From Lysobacteraceae bacterium (GTDB taxonomy: Bacteria > Bdellovibrionota > UBA1018 > JAGTJX01): 64,000 nucleotides of DNA. The stretch spans positions 437,889 to 501,888 of the forward strand of contig JAGTJX010000003.1 in the NCBI GenBank assembly GCA_023657465.1, given 5' to 3'. Under the pieces are notes generated by a model. The model ran no database searches, was not told where the DNA came from, and saw nothing but the letters and a program-made list of their open reading frames with translations. Made by a program: the position numbers and the translations under genes. Positions 53,958 through 62,611 of the stretch are shown in pieces; position 1 is the stretch's first letter; each line of letters opens with the position of its first letter.

Positions 53958-55152
53958 AACCTAAGAACGCTTTTCCATGAGAAGAAACTTTGACTTTCTT
54001 AGGAGCGGAATCCCCTCCACCGATGAACTTCAACTTCACTTCGTGCTCACCTGGGTCGACAGGGATGCGCGCGATTTGGAAGTTTTGTGGGAGTAGCAAC
54101 CATGAACGTGTGTCCGTCGTATCCGCTAAGAAGAATAAAATATAAGCCAGGAATCCTAAGGTTTCATTTTTCGTAGCCTTGCCGATTTGATCAGCAACGA
54201 CCGTCTTCACTACTGCTCCACCTATTTTCTTTGCGACAAGTCCTGCGTACTGTTCTTGAAGATTGGTGATCGCTGTATTTTCGATATTATCTAGCAACAC
54301 TGTCTGTCCTTGAGGATTCCCATCGATGATCACTTCCGCTCCTGTGATGGTGTTCGCTCTCGGTCTGAACATCGGTATAGATGAAAATTCAGGATTAGCG
54401 ATTTTAATAGGTCCCATACCATTCTCATAAAGGACTATGATCTCTGCTGGTTTTTTGATTTGAGGTTCAGGATACTTGAGCTTCTGATAACGATCGAGAT
54501 CATCGTATCGCTGGAGCTTACGAGCAAGTCTCACGAGATCACCTCTCACCATCTCAAACGCTGGATCGAGCTTCAACACTTCCTTGTAATCAATGTATGC
54601 ATTGTCGGGTTCATCGATCATCTCGAAGAAGATTCCTGAGAGGTAGCGCGCATAAGCGTTCTGCTTATAGTTCCTCTTCCCTTCCGTCTTCATGAGTTGA
54701 AGCTTACGATTCGCTCGCCTGGATTCTACAGCTGCGTCTTCCACTTCTCCGAGAGCTGCGTAGCACATCGAGAGATACACATTGATGAGGACATTCTCGA
54801 AGTCTTCAGCTCTATAAGATTTGTTATTATCACTCACGAGTAAGGTCGCAGCTTCAGTCGCAAGCGAAGTGTAGTCCTTGATCTCGGCTATCTTATCTGC
54901 TTGGCGGAAAACCGTGATTGCTTCTTTGTACTCTCCATTCGTATAGAGGCTCACTCCCAAATCAAGAAGATAGAGCAACCGATCTCGCCCATTCTCTCCC
55001 TCTGCCTCTAAGCCTTTTCTCAGTAACTCAGTGGACTTCGCATAATTGTGATCTCTGAATGCAGCATCGATCCCCGTATTGCTCATGCGCGATGACACGC
55101 AACCCGTAACACTAAACAAGAGTGCTACAAAAATGAGCGATACGTATTTCAC
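53944..55152 (-). CDS. TPR-containing lipoprotein (COG3014-like)
   Basis: A 402-residue lipoprotein: lipobox V-T-G-C at the end of a signal peptide. Residues 25-230 carry TPR-like helices (NYAKSTELLRKGLEAEGENG, LGVSLYTNGEYKEAITVFRQA, YLSGIFFEMIDEPDNAYIDYKEVLKLDPAF). The C-terminal half is beta-rich with a PEGA-like EHEVKLKFIGGG. COG3014 proteins accompany LpoB-type activators of penicillin-binding proteins in many genomes, and here an LpoB-like gene is 10 bases upstream. An envelope role in cell-wall synthesis is likely by family and context, not shown. Confidence 0.88.
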   Translation of the reverse strand: MKYVSLIFVALLFSVTGCVSSRMSNTGIDAAFRDHNYAKSTELLRKGLEAEGENGRDRLLYLLDLGVSLYTNGEYKEAITVFRQADKIAEIKDYTSLATEAATLLVSDNNKSYRAEDFENVLINVYLSMCYAALGEVEDAAVESRRANRKLQLMKTEGKRNYKQNAYARYLSGIFFEMIDEPDNAYIDYKEVLKLDPAFEMVRGDLVRLARKLQRYDDLDRYQKLKYPEPQIKKPAEIIVLYENGMGPIKIANPEFSSIPMFRPRANTITGAEVIIDGNPQGQTVLLDNIENTAITNLQEQYAGLVAKKIGGAVVKTVVADQIGKATKNETLGFLAYILFFLADTTDTRSWLLLPQNFQIARIPVDPGEHEVKLKFIGGGDSAPKKVKVSSHGKAFLGFRSY

Positions 55153-55162
55153 GGTTTAGGTT

Positions 55163-55771
55163 TTAAAGGCCTACGCTTTGTTTTCTGTATTTCTTACGGA
55201 CTTCGCGCTCTTCAGTACAATCAATCGTCGACTCTTCAGTATTCGTGAGATTCATTGTGAGTTTATAATAAATAAATTTATCATTCCCCATCTGCTGAAT
55301 GTTGGTTGCCATTGCACCATTGAAAATATAATCAGAGCCGATTTGTTTTCCACGCTTCTTCATCGTTTCGCGAGAAACAGCTCCGCTTTCATTATGTGCA
55401 TATTCACCTTCAAGAGTTTCACGTTCTTCTCTATTCACGAATCTGACTTTTCCAGATTTGATGAGAGCAGTTCTGATTTTGTCAGTCATCGACTTGGTAT
55501 CGATGTGTTCTTCCGTTCTATTCTGCACTCGGTCCATGATCACAGTAGGTTTTTTCTTCGCTTCTTTGATTGCAGGGCAATCGATCATCGCTTTCACGAT
55601 CGTCTCAGACATGGTCTGCATGTCAGCTTCGTTGAACTTATCATCCAGTAGCTCGACACGTGTTGGGTCGTCGTATTCACCTTTAGTGAATTCTTTCGGT
55701 CCACAACTAGAGAGCGAGATCAAACCTACAACAGCTAGAACACCAACCAAAAGCATCAAGTGATTTTTCAT
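55163..55771 (-). CDS. LpoB-like lipoprotein (penicillin-binding protein activator)
   Basis: A 202-residue lipoprotein with lipobox L-S-S-C and a LpoB-type domain: the region PTVIMDRVQNRTEEHIDTKSMTDKIRTAL, then VRFVNREERE, and SDYIFNGAMATNIQQM is characteristic of the family. LpoB spans from the outer membrane to activate PBP1B peptidoglycan synthesis in enterobacteria. The extended disordered linker of the E. coli protein is short here. It is the first gene of a leftward pair with the TPR lipoprotein and is divergent from the first ArsA-like gene (51 bases apart). Confidence 0.92.
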   Translation of the reverse strand: MKNHLMLLVGVLAVVGLISLSSCGPKEFTKGEYDDPTRVELLDDKFNEADMQTMSETIVKAMIDCPAIKEAKKKPTVIMDRVQNRTEEHIDTKSMTDKIRTALIKSGKVRFVNREERETLEGEYAHNESGAVSRETMKKRGKQIGSDYIFNGAMATNIQQMGNDKFIYYKLTMNLTNTEESTIDCTEEREVRKKYRKQSVGL

Positions 55772-55822
55772 CCCATTAGAATACGGCGATCCTTGCTCTT
55801 CTGCAATTCCTGTGTTTTCTTT

Positions 55823-56710
55823 ATGCTACATTCCATGCCAACTATAGACGCAACTAGTCATCTTATCTTCATTTCTGGAAAAGGTGGCGTGGGTAAGACC
55901 ACTGTCTCCCAAGCACTCGCCGAAGCTTCCGCACGCAAAGGATACAAAACTCTGTGGATGAGTATCGAAGACCCGATGCTCCCACGTGGGGAGCGACGTC
56001 CCATTACGAAGAATCTTTGGCACCTCAATGTAGATGCTAGGCATGCGTTCGAAGAATACATCGCTTTAAAAATTAGAATTCCATTCGTAGCTTCACTTTT
56101 CTCAAAAAATCCTCTGATGCAATACATGGCGAGAGCGGCACCAGGAATTCATGAACTAGTGATCTTAGGAAAAATTTGGGCTGAGCGAACAGAGTTTGAT
56201 CGTGTTTACATCGATCTTCCTTCTACGGGTCATGGACTCACTATGTTCAGAGCGACGTTTAACTTCTCGAAACTTTTCCAAGGCGGCCCCATTCACACGG
56301 ATACTGAAGCCATGCTTAAGACGTTTGCTGATTCTCATCAAACTACACATCTCATCGTCTCTCTTCCTGAGGAGATGCCACTCACAGAAGCCAAGGAACT
56401 CTCGAACCATCTCAAAGGCTTCTTCCCACAGAACGAGCCCGAGTTCATCATGAATCGTGTGTTCCCAAAACTAGATGAAGAGAAAGATTATCAAGCGCTG
56501 AACTCTTACAAATCTCCAGAAGAATGGGAAGAACCCACACTGAAGTCACAACGTGAATACGCCATTCACAGATCTTGGCTTGAGCATTACAAAATCAAAG
56601 AATGGTCCAAAGAATTCGGAGTTCGTGAGATGCGAATCATTCCGATCATGGATTCTCCTGTTGTCGATCGAGTGAGCACTTATATCAGTGAGAAGGAAAT
56701 GGTCTCATGA
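55823..56710 (+). CDS. ArsA/MinD-type P-loop ATPase 1
   Basis: A protein of about 295 residues; starts at 55823 and 55835 are both possible and neither has a good ribosome binding site. The deviant Walker A GKGGVGKTT (about residues 19-27) has the signature Lys of the ArsA/Soj/MinD class. The switch I region is VSQALAEASARKG; DPMLPRGERRP stands where ArsA has DPAHSL. Family members are dimerising ATPases that move membrane proteins or metals. It is the first of two tandem ArsA-like genes; the second starts within its last four bases. The cognate cargo is unknown. Confidence 0.88.
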   Translation: MLHSMPTIDATSHLIFISGKGGVGKTTVSQALAEASARKGYKTLWMSIEDPMLPRGERRPITKNLWHLNVDARHAFEEYIALKIRIPFVASLFSKNPLMQYMARAAPGIHELVILGKIWAERTEFDRVYIDLPSTGHGLTMFRATFNFSKLFQGGPIHTDTEAMLKTFADSHQTTHLIVSLPEEMPLTEAKELSNHLKGFFPQNEPEFIMNRVFPKLDEEKDYQALNSYKSPEEWEEPTLKSQREYAIHRSWLEHYKIKEWSKEFGVREMRIIPIMDSPVVDRVSTYISEKEMVS

Positions 56711-57717
56711 ATAAGATCGATACTCTTCTCATGACGAATAAGGTCCTCATCACTTGTGGCACAGGTGGCGTAGGCAAGACCACACTCTCTTGTGCACTCG
56801 GAGTGCGTGCTGCTGAACTCGGCCGTAAGACTATCGTCATCACCATCGATCCTGCGAAACGACTTGCGACTGCGCTCGGTCTCGACTCTCTCACTCACGA
56901 TGCGACAGAGATCGCTCTCAAGGATGTCCCAGGCAAACTCTTCGCACTCATGCCTGACACCCAGAGAAGCTTCGAAGAATTCTTCGATGCGATCTCTCCT
57001 ACTTCTCAGATCTCAGAGAAAATCAAATCTAATCCCATCTTCCAAATCCTTGGCCAAGAATTCTCAGGAGCTCATGAGTACATGGCGCTTCAGAAACTCT
57101 CTAAGGTCTACAACTCAGGCGAGTATGATCTCATTATCTTAGACACGCCTCCGAATCGTCAGGCATTAGCATTCTTCGAGGCCCCAAGATTGCTGAAGAA
57201 GTTTTTCGATGAGAAGTGGATCAGACACCTCATCGTGCCTTCCAGCAGGTTAGCCGCAGGCTCAATACGTAAAGCGCTTGAGATGTTAGAGAAGCTCACC
57301 GGAGTAGGATTCATCACTCATCTCATCTCATTTGCAGCTTCTGTATTCGAAACTGAGAAGAAATTCACCGAACGCCTAGAACAAGTCATCCATGTCTTAG
57401 AGAGCAAGGAAACTGGGTTTATTTTTGTCGCTACTGCAAAACCAGAACTCGCTTATGAGATGAATCATTTTATTTCTGAACTTGAGCGAAGAGGTTACCG
57501 CTTCAACGGCCTCATCTTTAATCGATCACTCTCTAAACTTGCCGTTTCACAAGATTTGCCCGCTTCTGCAGCGCTCATCATCCAGCAATGGATTAAGAAG
57601 GAAGAGCTAACGCTCAGTCGTTTATCATCGGAAAGCATTGCCATCATTCCCGAATGTTCTCGGGATATTCACTCTATTGGAGACCTGACGCATGTTGCTC
57701 GTCTTTTTGTACACTAA
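56707..57717 (+). CDS. ArsA/MinD-type P-loop ATPase 2
   Basis: A 336-residue ArsA-family ATPase overlapping its partner by four bases (ATGA). Walker A is GTGGVGKTT (residues 18-26), with Thr in place of the class-defining signature Lys (which is present in ATPase 1). TIDPAKRLATALGL is the ArsA switch region, and DLIILDTPPNRQAL is the Walker B/D-x-P-P box. Because only one of the two has the signature Lys, the pair may be an asymmetric heterodimer like the two halves of eukaryotic or E. coli ArsA, an inference. The gene following begins within its 3' end. Confidence 0.9.
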   Translation: MNKIDTLLMTNKVLITCGTGGVGKTTLSCALGVRAAELGRKTIVITIDPAKRLATALGLDSLTHDATEIALKDVPGKLFALMPDTQRSFEEFFDAISPTSQISEKIKSNPIFQILGQEFSGAHEYMALQKLSKVYNSGEYDLIILDTPPNRQALAFFEAPRLLKKFFDEKWIRHLIVPSSRLAAGSIRKALEMLEKLTGVGFITHLISFAASVFETEKKFTERLEQVIHVLESKETGFIFVATAKPELAYEMNHFISELERRGYRFNGLIFNRSLSKLAVSQDLPASAALIIQQWIKKEELTLSRLSSESIAIIPECSRDIHSIGDLTHVARLFVH

Positions 57718-58702
57718 TCTTTTGCTCACACTTAATTCAAATGCGGAACTCCCCATTCCTTCTCAGAGTCCAAGCCCACGGCCTTCAAACATTGCCAACG
57801 TCGTTCTAAAACTTGAGACACCTGAAGAATACTTAGAGCAAGCAGAAACTAAAACCAAAGCGCTACAATTCAAAGAAGTGATCAAGCTCTACACAGATTA
57901 CTTAAGAAAATTCCCTGCTCATGCTCAGTACCTTCATACAAGATATCTACTGGGTCTCGCATACATCCAAGAGCGCGAATGGAAGCTTGCAGCAACTGAG
58001 CTCAATACTGTGATTGAGAAGTGGCAAATCACTCCAGATTCACTCGATGCGCGCCTTAAACTAGCAACCGCAAGCATTGAAATTAAGAAATGGTCAGAAG
58101 CAGTGCTCATCGCTCAAGAGATTCTAGACAACTCACCTAACGAATCACCCCTGCGCCCTGAAGCACACTGGCTCCAAGCACGTGCTCACTTCGAGAATCA
58201 CAATCCACTGGAAGCAAAGAAAGCAGCAGATCGTTTTTTCAGTGAATCAGGCGGTAAGAATCTCAATCCACTCTCCACTGCTGAGCTCTACCGCATACAA
58301 CTCAGGATGAAGCTCTCTGATTGTAAGGCTAAGAAGCTTCCTAAGATCCTAGCTGAACAAGAATGGATTTCTCAATTCCAGAACCAAAGTCTCTGCCTCT
58401 TTGAATCCATCCCAATCCTAAAATCAATCGCTAAACAGGATCAAGCCAAGGTGCTCAATCAAGCCGTACGTGAATGGAATGAGATCTACGATTCCTATGT
58501 CGTACAGCCCAAGAAAATTCCTCAGCCTAAACTCCGCATTAAACCCAAACAGCTGAAGCAATATCGCCTTGAAATGTCTCAGTTCTCTCAAGTAGAGCAG
58601 CAGAAACTCAAAGGCCAAATCGGAGATGTCATTGGAGCATGGGAGAAAGAAGTACCACCTGAGATGTTTGCGATCATCACGAAATGGAAAACAAAACTAT
58701 GA
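57692..58702 (+). CDS. Secreted TPR protein of unknown function
   Basis: A 336-residue exported protein, with a start inside the last 26 bases of the ATPase 2 gene and GGAG nine bases before it. Signal peptide MLLVFLYTNLLLTLNSNA, then ELPIPSQ. A tetratricopeptide-like array covers about residues 45-190 (YLEQAETKTKALQFKEVIKLYTDYLRKFP, YLLGLAYIQEREWKLAATELNTVI). The C-terminal third is helical with an Arg/Lys/Gln-rich stretch (PKLRIKPKQLKQYRLEM). The gene overlaps the gshA start by four bases, so it sits in the same transcript as the ATPases and the sulphur-metabolism genes. Function unknown. Confidence 0.83.
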   Translation: MLLVFLYTNLLLTLNSNAELPIPSQSPSPRPSNIANVVLKLETPEEYLEQAETKTKALQFKEVIKLYTDYLRKFPAHAQYLHTRYLLGLAYIQEREWKLAATELNTVIEKWQITPDSLDARLKLATASIEIKKWSEAVLIAQEILDNSPNESPLRPEAHWLQARAHFENHNPLEAKKAADRFFSESGGKNLNPLSTAELYRIQLRMKLSDCKAKKLPKILAEQEWISQFQNQSLCLFESIPILKSIAKQDQAKVLNQAVREWNEIYDSYVVQPKKIPQPKLRIKPKQLKQYRLEMSQFSQVEQQKLKGQIGDVIGAWEKEVPPEMFAIITKWKTKL

Positions 58703-60000
58703 AACTCAATAAAGAGCTCGCATACAAAATCAGAGAACACCTTCCCGCAGTCAGAGAGTGGCTGAAGAAAGAAGCAGAGATTGCTGAAGCACCCTTCTAT
58801 TCATCAGTAGATTTGCGCGATTCAGGTTACAAGATAGTACCTGTTGACAATAATCTCTATCCCGCAGGATTCAATAATATCTGTCCTACAGATCAGCGCA
58901 CCTCTGCTCACGTCTTCCAAAAAGAAATTGAAGAGATCAGTAAAATCCACGGTTGGAAAAATATTAAGAAGATCGTAATTATTCCAGAGAGTCACACTAC
59001 AAATACTTTCTATCTTGAGAACTTATATTATTTGCAAAACATTATTACTGCAGCTGGCTTCGAAACTGAACTCGGCTGGTACCCAGAAGACGCAACTGAG
59101 GCACTTCATATTAAATCTGCAAGCGATAAGGATCTCGTCGTTAAACCGTTTAAAACAGACACAGGAAGCTTAGTCCTGAAGAATGGATTCAAACCCGATC
59201 TCGTCATCCTCAATAACGATTTCTCCAGCGGCTACCCAAAACGCCTCGACGGACTCTCTCAACCCATACTCCCCTCACATAGATTGGGCTGGCACACACG
59301 CAGGAAATCTGAACACTTTGTTCATTACAACCGACTCTCACAAGAACTAGCAGAGATCATCGGAATGGATCCTTGGTCACTCATGATTGAAACCGTCGAA
59401 GTGAAGAACGTGGATTTCGAAAGTGAAGCATCACTGAAGATCATTGCTGACAAGGCTCATGAAGTGCTGGAGAGACTTAAAACTTCTTACACAGAACGCA
59501 AAATCAGGCGTAAGCCATTCCTCTTCATCAAGAGTAATACAGGCACCTACGGAATGGGAATTCACGTGATCCATGAGGCTAAGGAAATTCTCACTATCAA
59601 TCGTAGAACCAAAAACAAGCTTGCCATGGGTAAGAGCGGCCTCAAAACCGAAAGCATCATCATCCAAGAAGGTGTCCCGACAACTACGATCGTTGATAAG
59701 CTCACTGCGGAGCCTGTCATCTATCTCGCTGGGAGTGAGCTCATTGGCGGATTCCTACGCACTCATACCGAAAAAGGCGACGAGGACAACCTCAACTCCA
59801 AGGGTATGGTTTTCCGTAAACTTTGTATGACAGATCTAGGGGATATGCAGAGCCTATCGAGGTCTTATTCTGTTGATATTGACGAGGATGACGCGAACGA
59901 AGAGGAGCCGATTTTCGAGCAGGCTTATGGTATGATAGCCAGGCTTTCGGCATTAGCTACTGGACTAGAGATTAAGGATCACGAGGTGAATAACAAATGA
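58699..60000 (+). CDS. gshA: Glutamate-cysteine ligase, proteobacterial type III-like
   Basis: Start chosen at the ATG in the ATGA overlap (433 residues); an ATG 15 bases earlier is possible. The sequence follows the glutamate-cysteine ligase of the Acidithiobacillus ferrooxidans type (TIGR02049): VDLRDSGYKIVPVDNNLYPAGFNN near the start and FLFIKSNTGTYGMGIHVIHEA, a glycine-rich ATP-grasp-like loop, in the middle; IIIQEGVPT and YLAGSELIGGFLR follow. It makes gamma-glutamylcysteine from ATP, Glu and Cys, the first step of glutathione synthesis. The next genes supply cysteine from homocysteine. A gshB is not in this operon. Confidence 0.93.
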   Translation: MKLNKELAYKIREHLPAVREWLKKEAEIAEAPFYSSVDLRDSGYKIVPVDNNLYPAGFNNICPTDQRTSAHVFQKEIEEISKIHGWKNIKKIVIIPESHTTNTFYLENLYYLQNIITAAGFETELGWYPEDATEALHIKSASDKDLVVKPFKTDTGSLVLKNGFKPDLVILNNDFSSGYPKRLDGLSQPILPSHRLGWHTRRKSEHFVHYNRLSQELAEIIGMDPWSLMIETVEVKNVDFESEASLKIIADKAHEVLERLKTSYTERKIRRKPFLFIKSNTGTYGMGIHVIHEAKEILTINRRTKNKLAMGKSGLKTESIIIQEGVPTTTIVDKLTAEPVIYLAGSELIGGFLRTHTEKGDEDNLNSKGMVFRKLCMTDLGDMQSLSRSYSVDIDEDDANEEEPIFEQAYGMIARLSALATGLEIKDHEVNNK

Positions 60001-61391
60001 ATCGAGTTTTTGACAACGTACTGAAGGCCATCGGCAACACTCCGATAGTCAAACTCAATAAAGTTCCTGGAAAATGTAAGGCAAATGTTTACGCCAAACT
60101 GGAATATTTCAATCCCGGTGGATCCATCAAAGACCGTATCGGTTGGTATCTTATCGAAGATGCAGAGAGAAAAGGGCTCCTCAAGCCAGGTGGCACCATC
60201 GTCGAAGGCACGAGCGGTAATACCGGTATGGGGCTTGCTATTGCAGCCGCAATCAAAGGATACAAATGCACATTCGTTCTCCCTGACAAAATGTCGATTG
60301 AGAAAATTCGCAATCTCCGTGCGTTCGGTGCACGCGTGGTCGTGACTCCGACTGCAGTTGAACCCACAGATCCTAGGAGCTACTATTCCGTCTCTAGGAG
60401 GCTAGCCACAGAGACACCGAATTCTATTTATTTGAATCAATATGACAATCTCGCTAATCGCGAAGCTCACTACAATCAAACTGGACCTGAGATCCTAGGC
60501 CAAATGCCTGACATCGATGTATTCGTCGCAGGCATCGGCACAGGCGGGACCATCTGCGGAACTGGCAAGTATCTCAAAGAGAAAAAACCAGATTGCCAAG
60601 TCATCGCTGTCGATCCCGTGGGATCTATTGTTCATGAGTTTTTTAAAACAGGAAAAATGCTCTCGATGCCTAAGACTTACAAGATCGAAGGTATCGGTGA
60701 AGACTTCATCCCTAAGAATTACGATTTCCAATACATCGATGACATCATTCAAGTAGAAGACAAAGAATCCTTCCTCATGACCCGTCAACTCCTGACCCGA
60801 GAAGGGATCTACGCAGGAGTTTCCTCTGGATCTGCAGTGGTCGGAGCATTGAGGTACATCGAATCTCAAGGCGACAAGTTGAATGGCAAGAACGTCCTCA
60901 TCATTATTTGTGATACTGGCGGAAGATATCTGTCTAAGGTCTATGATGACGACTGGATGAAGGAAGCGGGCTTCCTAGACACTGAGAGCATGGGCACAGT
61001 GACTGATCTCATGCGCGCTCTGGGCCTAGGTCAATCACCGATCATGATGGCCAAGCAGACCGACAAGGTTTCTCATGTCATCACTCTGATGAAAGACAAG
61101 AACATCTCTCAGCTCCCAGTGAGTGACGATGCAGGTTTCATCAAAGGAATCATCTCTGAAGGCCAAGTACTCTCCGCACTCTATGAGAACAAGGCTAAAC
61201 CAAGCGACACGATTGAGCGCCTCATGGATCCTTCTGTGGAATTCGTGAAGCCATCAGACCCGATTGAAAAACTCATGAGAATGGTCACAGGTACCAAGAT
61301 TCCGATGGTGATGGACCCAACCAAACAAGACAAACCCATTGCAATCATCACGAAGATCGACCTGCTGAGCTATTTAGGAAATAGATCATGA
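59997..61391 (+). CDS. cbs: Cystathionine beta-synthase with C-terminal CBS pair
   Basis: A 464-residue PLP enzyme. The Schiff-base lysine is K45 in NPGGSIKDR; the phosphate and substrate loops are EGTSGNTGMGLA (70-81) and GTGGTICGTGKYL. A tandem CBS domain pair follows from about residue 340 (SHVITLMKDKNISQLPVSDD, then IEKLMRMVTGTKIPMVMD), which in mammalian CBS binds S-adenosylmethionine and regulates activity. It condenses serine with homocysteine to cystathionine. It lies between gshA and the gamma-lyase gene, each with ATGA overlaps, so the three work in series. Confidence 0.94.
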   Translation: MNRVFDNVLKAIGNTPIVKLNKVPGKCKANVYAKLEYFNPGGSIKDRIGWYLIEDAERKGLLKPGGTIVEGTSGNTGMGLAIAAAIKGYKCTFVLPDKMSIEKIRNLRAFGARVVVTPTAVEPTDPRSYYSVSRRLATETPNSIYLNQYDNLANREAHYNQTGPEILGQMPDIDVFVAGIGTGGTICGTGKYLKEKKPDCQVIAVDPVGSIVHEFFKTGKMLSMPKTYKIEGIGEDFIPKNYDFQYIDDIIQVEDKESFLMTRQLLTREGIYAGVSSGSAVVGALRYIESQGDKLNGKNVLIIICDTGGRYLSKVYDDDWMKEAGFLDTESMGTVTDLMRALGLGQSPIMMAKQTDKVSHVITLMKDKNISQLPVSDDAGFIKGIISEGQVLSALYENKAKPSDTIERLMDPSVEFVKPSDPIEKLMRMVTGTKIPMVMDPTKQDKPIAIITKIDLLSYLGNRS

Positions 61392-62548
61392 AGAAGAACG
61401 ACAAACTAGGTTTTGGTACTCTCGCTATTCATGCAGGACAAGAACCTGATCCAAACAATGGCGCCGTGATGGTGCCAATCTATCAGACGAGCACTTATGT
61501 TCAGAAGTCTCCTGGCGTTCACCAAGGCTACGAATATTCTAGAACCGATAATCCTACTCGTACTGCGTATCAAGCATTAGTCGCAGCACTAGAAGGTGGC
61601 AAATACGGGCTTGCATTCGCAAGTGGACTTGCGACTACGAATACAATTTTGCAATCTCTAAAAAAAGGTGACCACGTCTTAGTCTGTGATGATGTGTACG
61701 GCGGTACCTTCCGTTTGTTTGACAAAGTCTGGACCCGTACAGGGATTGAATTTAGTTTTGTGGATTTTACAGACCTAAAAAAATTCGAAGCAGGATTCAA
61801 GTCCAATACCAAGATGGTGTGGATCGAGACCCCTACTAACCCCATGCTGAAGATCATCGACATTAAGTCATGCGCAGAGTTTTCTAAGAAGAAGGGCGCC
61901 ACTGTCGTAGTCGACAATACCTTCATGAGTCCTTACTTCCAGAAGCCACTCACGCTTGGTGCTGACATTGTTGTGCACTCAGTGACCAAGTACATGAATG
62001 GTCACTCTGATGTCGTAGGCGGAGTAGCGATCACTTCGGACGATGCGATTTATAAGGAGCTCAAGTTCCTGCAGAATGCTTCAGGCGCAGTACCTGCTCC
62101 ACAAGATTGCTTCTTAGTCATGCGTGGGATCAAGACTCTTCACGTACGTATGGAGAGACATGCTCAGTCGGCGATGGAGATTGCGCGCTACCTTGAGAAG
62201 CATCCCAAAATCGACCGCGTGATTTATCCAGGACTTGAATCTCATCCTGGTCACGCCATTGCTAAAAAACAAATGTCTGGCTTCGGCGGAATGATCACGT
62301 TCTTCTTGAAGGGTGATCTCGCGAAGTCGAAGAAGTTCTTAGAGAGCGTGAAGATTTTCGCACTCGCAGAGAGCTTGGGCGGAGTCGAGAGCTTGATCGA
62401 GCATCCAGCGATCATGACTCATGCTTCTGTGCCTGCTGAGACCCGTAAGGTCTTAGGCATTCACGATAATTTGATCCGTATCTCTGTCGGCATTGAGGAT
62501 ATCGCAGATCTCAAAGCTGATTTAGAGCAGGCGTTAGATCAAGTTTAA
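61388..62548 (+). CDS. Cystathionine gamma-lyase (trans-sulfuration family)
   Basis: A 386-residue PLP-dependent Cys/Met-metabolism enzyme. The active-site lysine is K201 in HSVTKYMNGHSD; YEYSRTDNPTR (residues 48-58) and the ESLGGVESLIEHPAIMTHAS region are hallmark. Gamma-lyase and gamma-synthase cannot be separated reliably by eye. Because the gene is coupled by ATGA overlap to cbs, gamma-lyase activity (cystathionine to cysteine, ammonia and 2-oxobutyrate) is the better inference. It closes the reverse trans-sulfuration segment of the operon. Confidence 0.9.
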   Translation: MKKNDKLGFGTLAIHAGQEPDPNNGAVMVPIYQTSTYVQKSPGVHQGYEYSRTDNPTRTAYQALVAALEGGKYGLAFASGLATTNTILQSLKKGDHVLVCDDVYGGTFRLFDKVWTRTGIEFSFVDFTDLKKFEAGFKSNTKMVWIETPTNPMLKIIDIKSCAEFSKKKGATVVVDNTFMSPYFQKPLTLGADIVVHSVTKYMNGHSDVVGGVAITSDDAIYKELKFLQNASGAVPAPQDCFLVMRGIKTLHVRMERHAQSAMEIARYLEKHPKIDRVIYPGLESHPGHAIAKKQMSGFGGMITFFLKGDLAKSKKFLESVKIFALAESLGGVESLIEHPAIMTHASVPAETRKVLGIHDNLIRISVGIEDIADLKADLEQALDQV

Positions 62549-62611
62549 TCTGTCTATTCTCTCTCAACCTGTAAAAGCCTTATATAGTCTTTCATCTGCA
62601 AAATACCGTCA

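Noticed and set aside
55178-55651. A 157-codon plus-strand frame opposite the LpoB-like gene
   Set aside because: Phe/Ile/Ser-rich composition typical of antisense frames; the lipoprotein on the minus strand has clear motifs.
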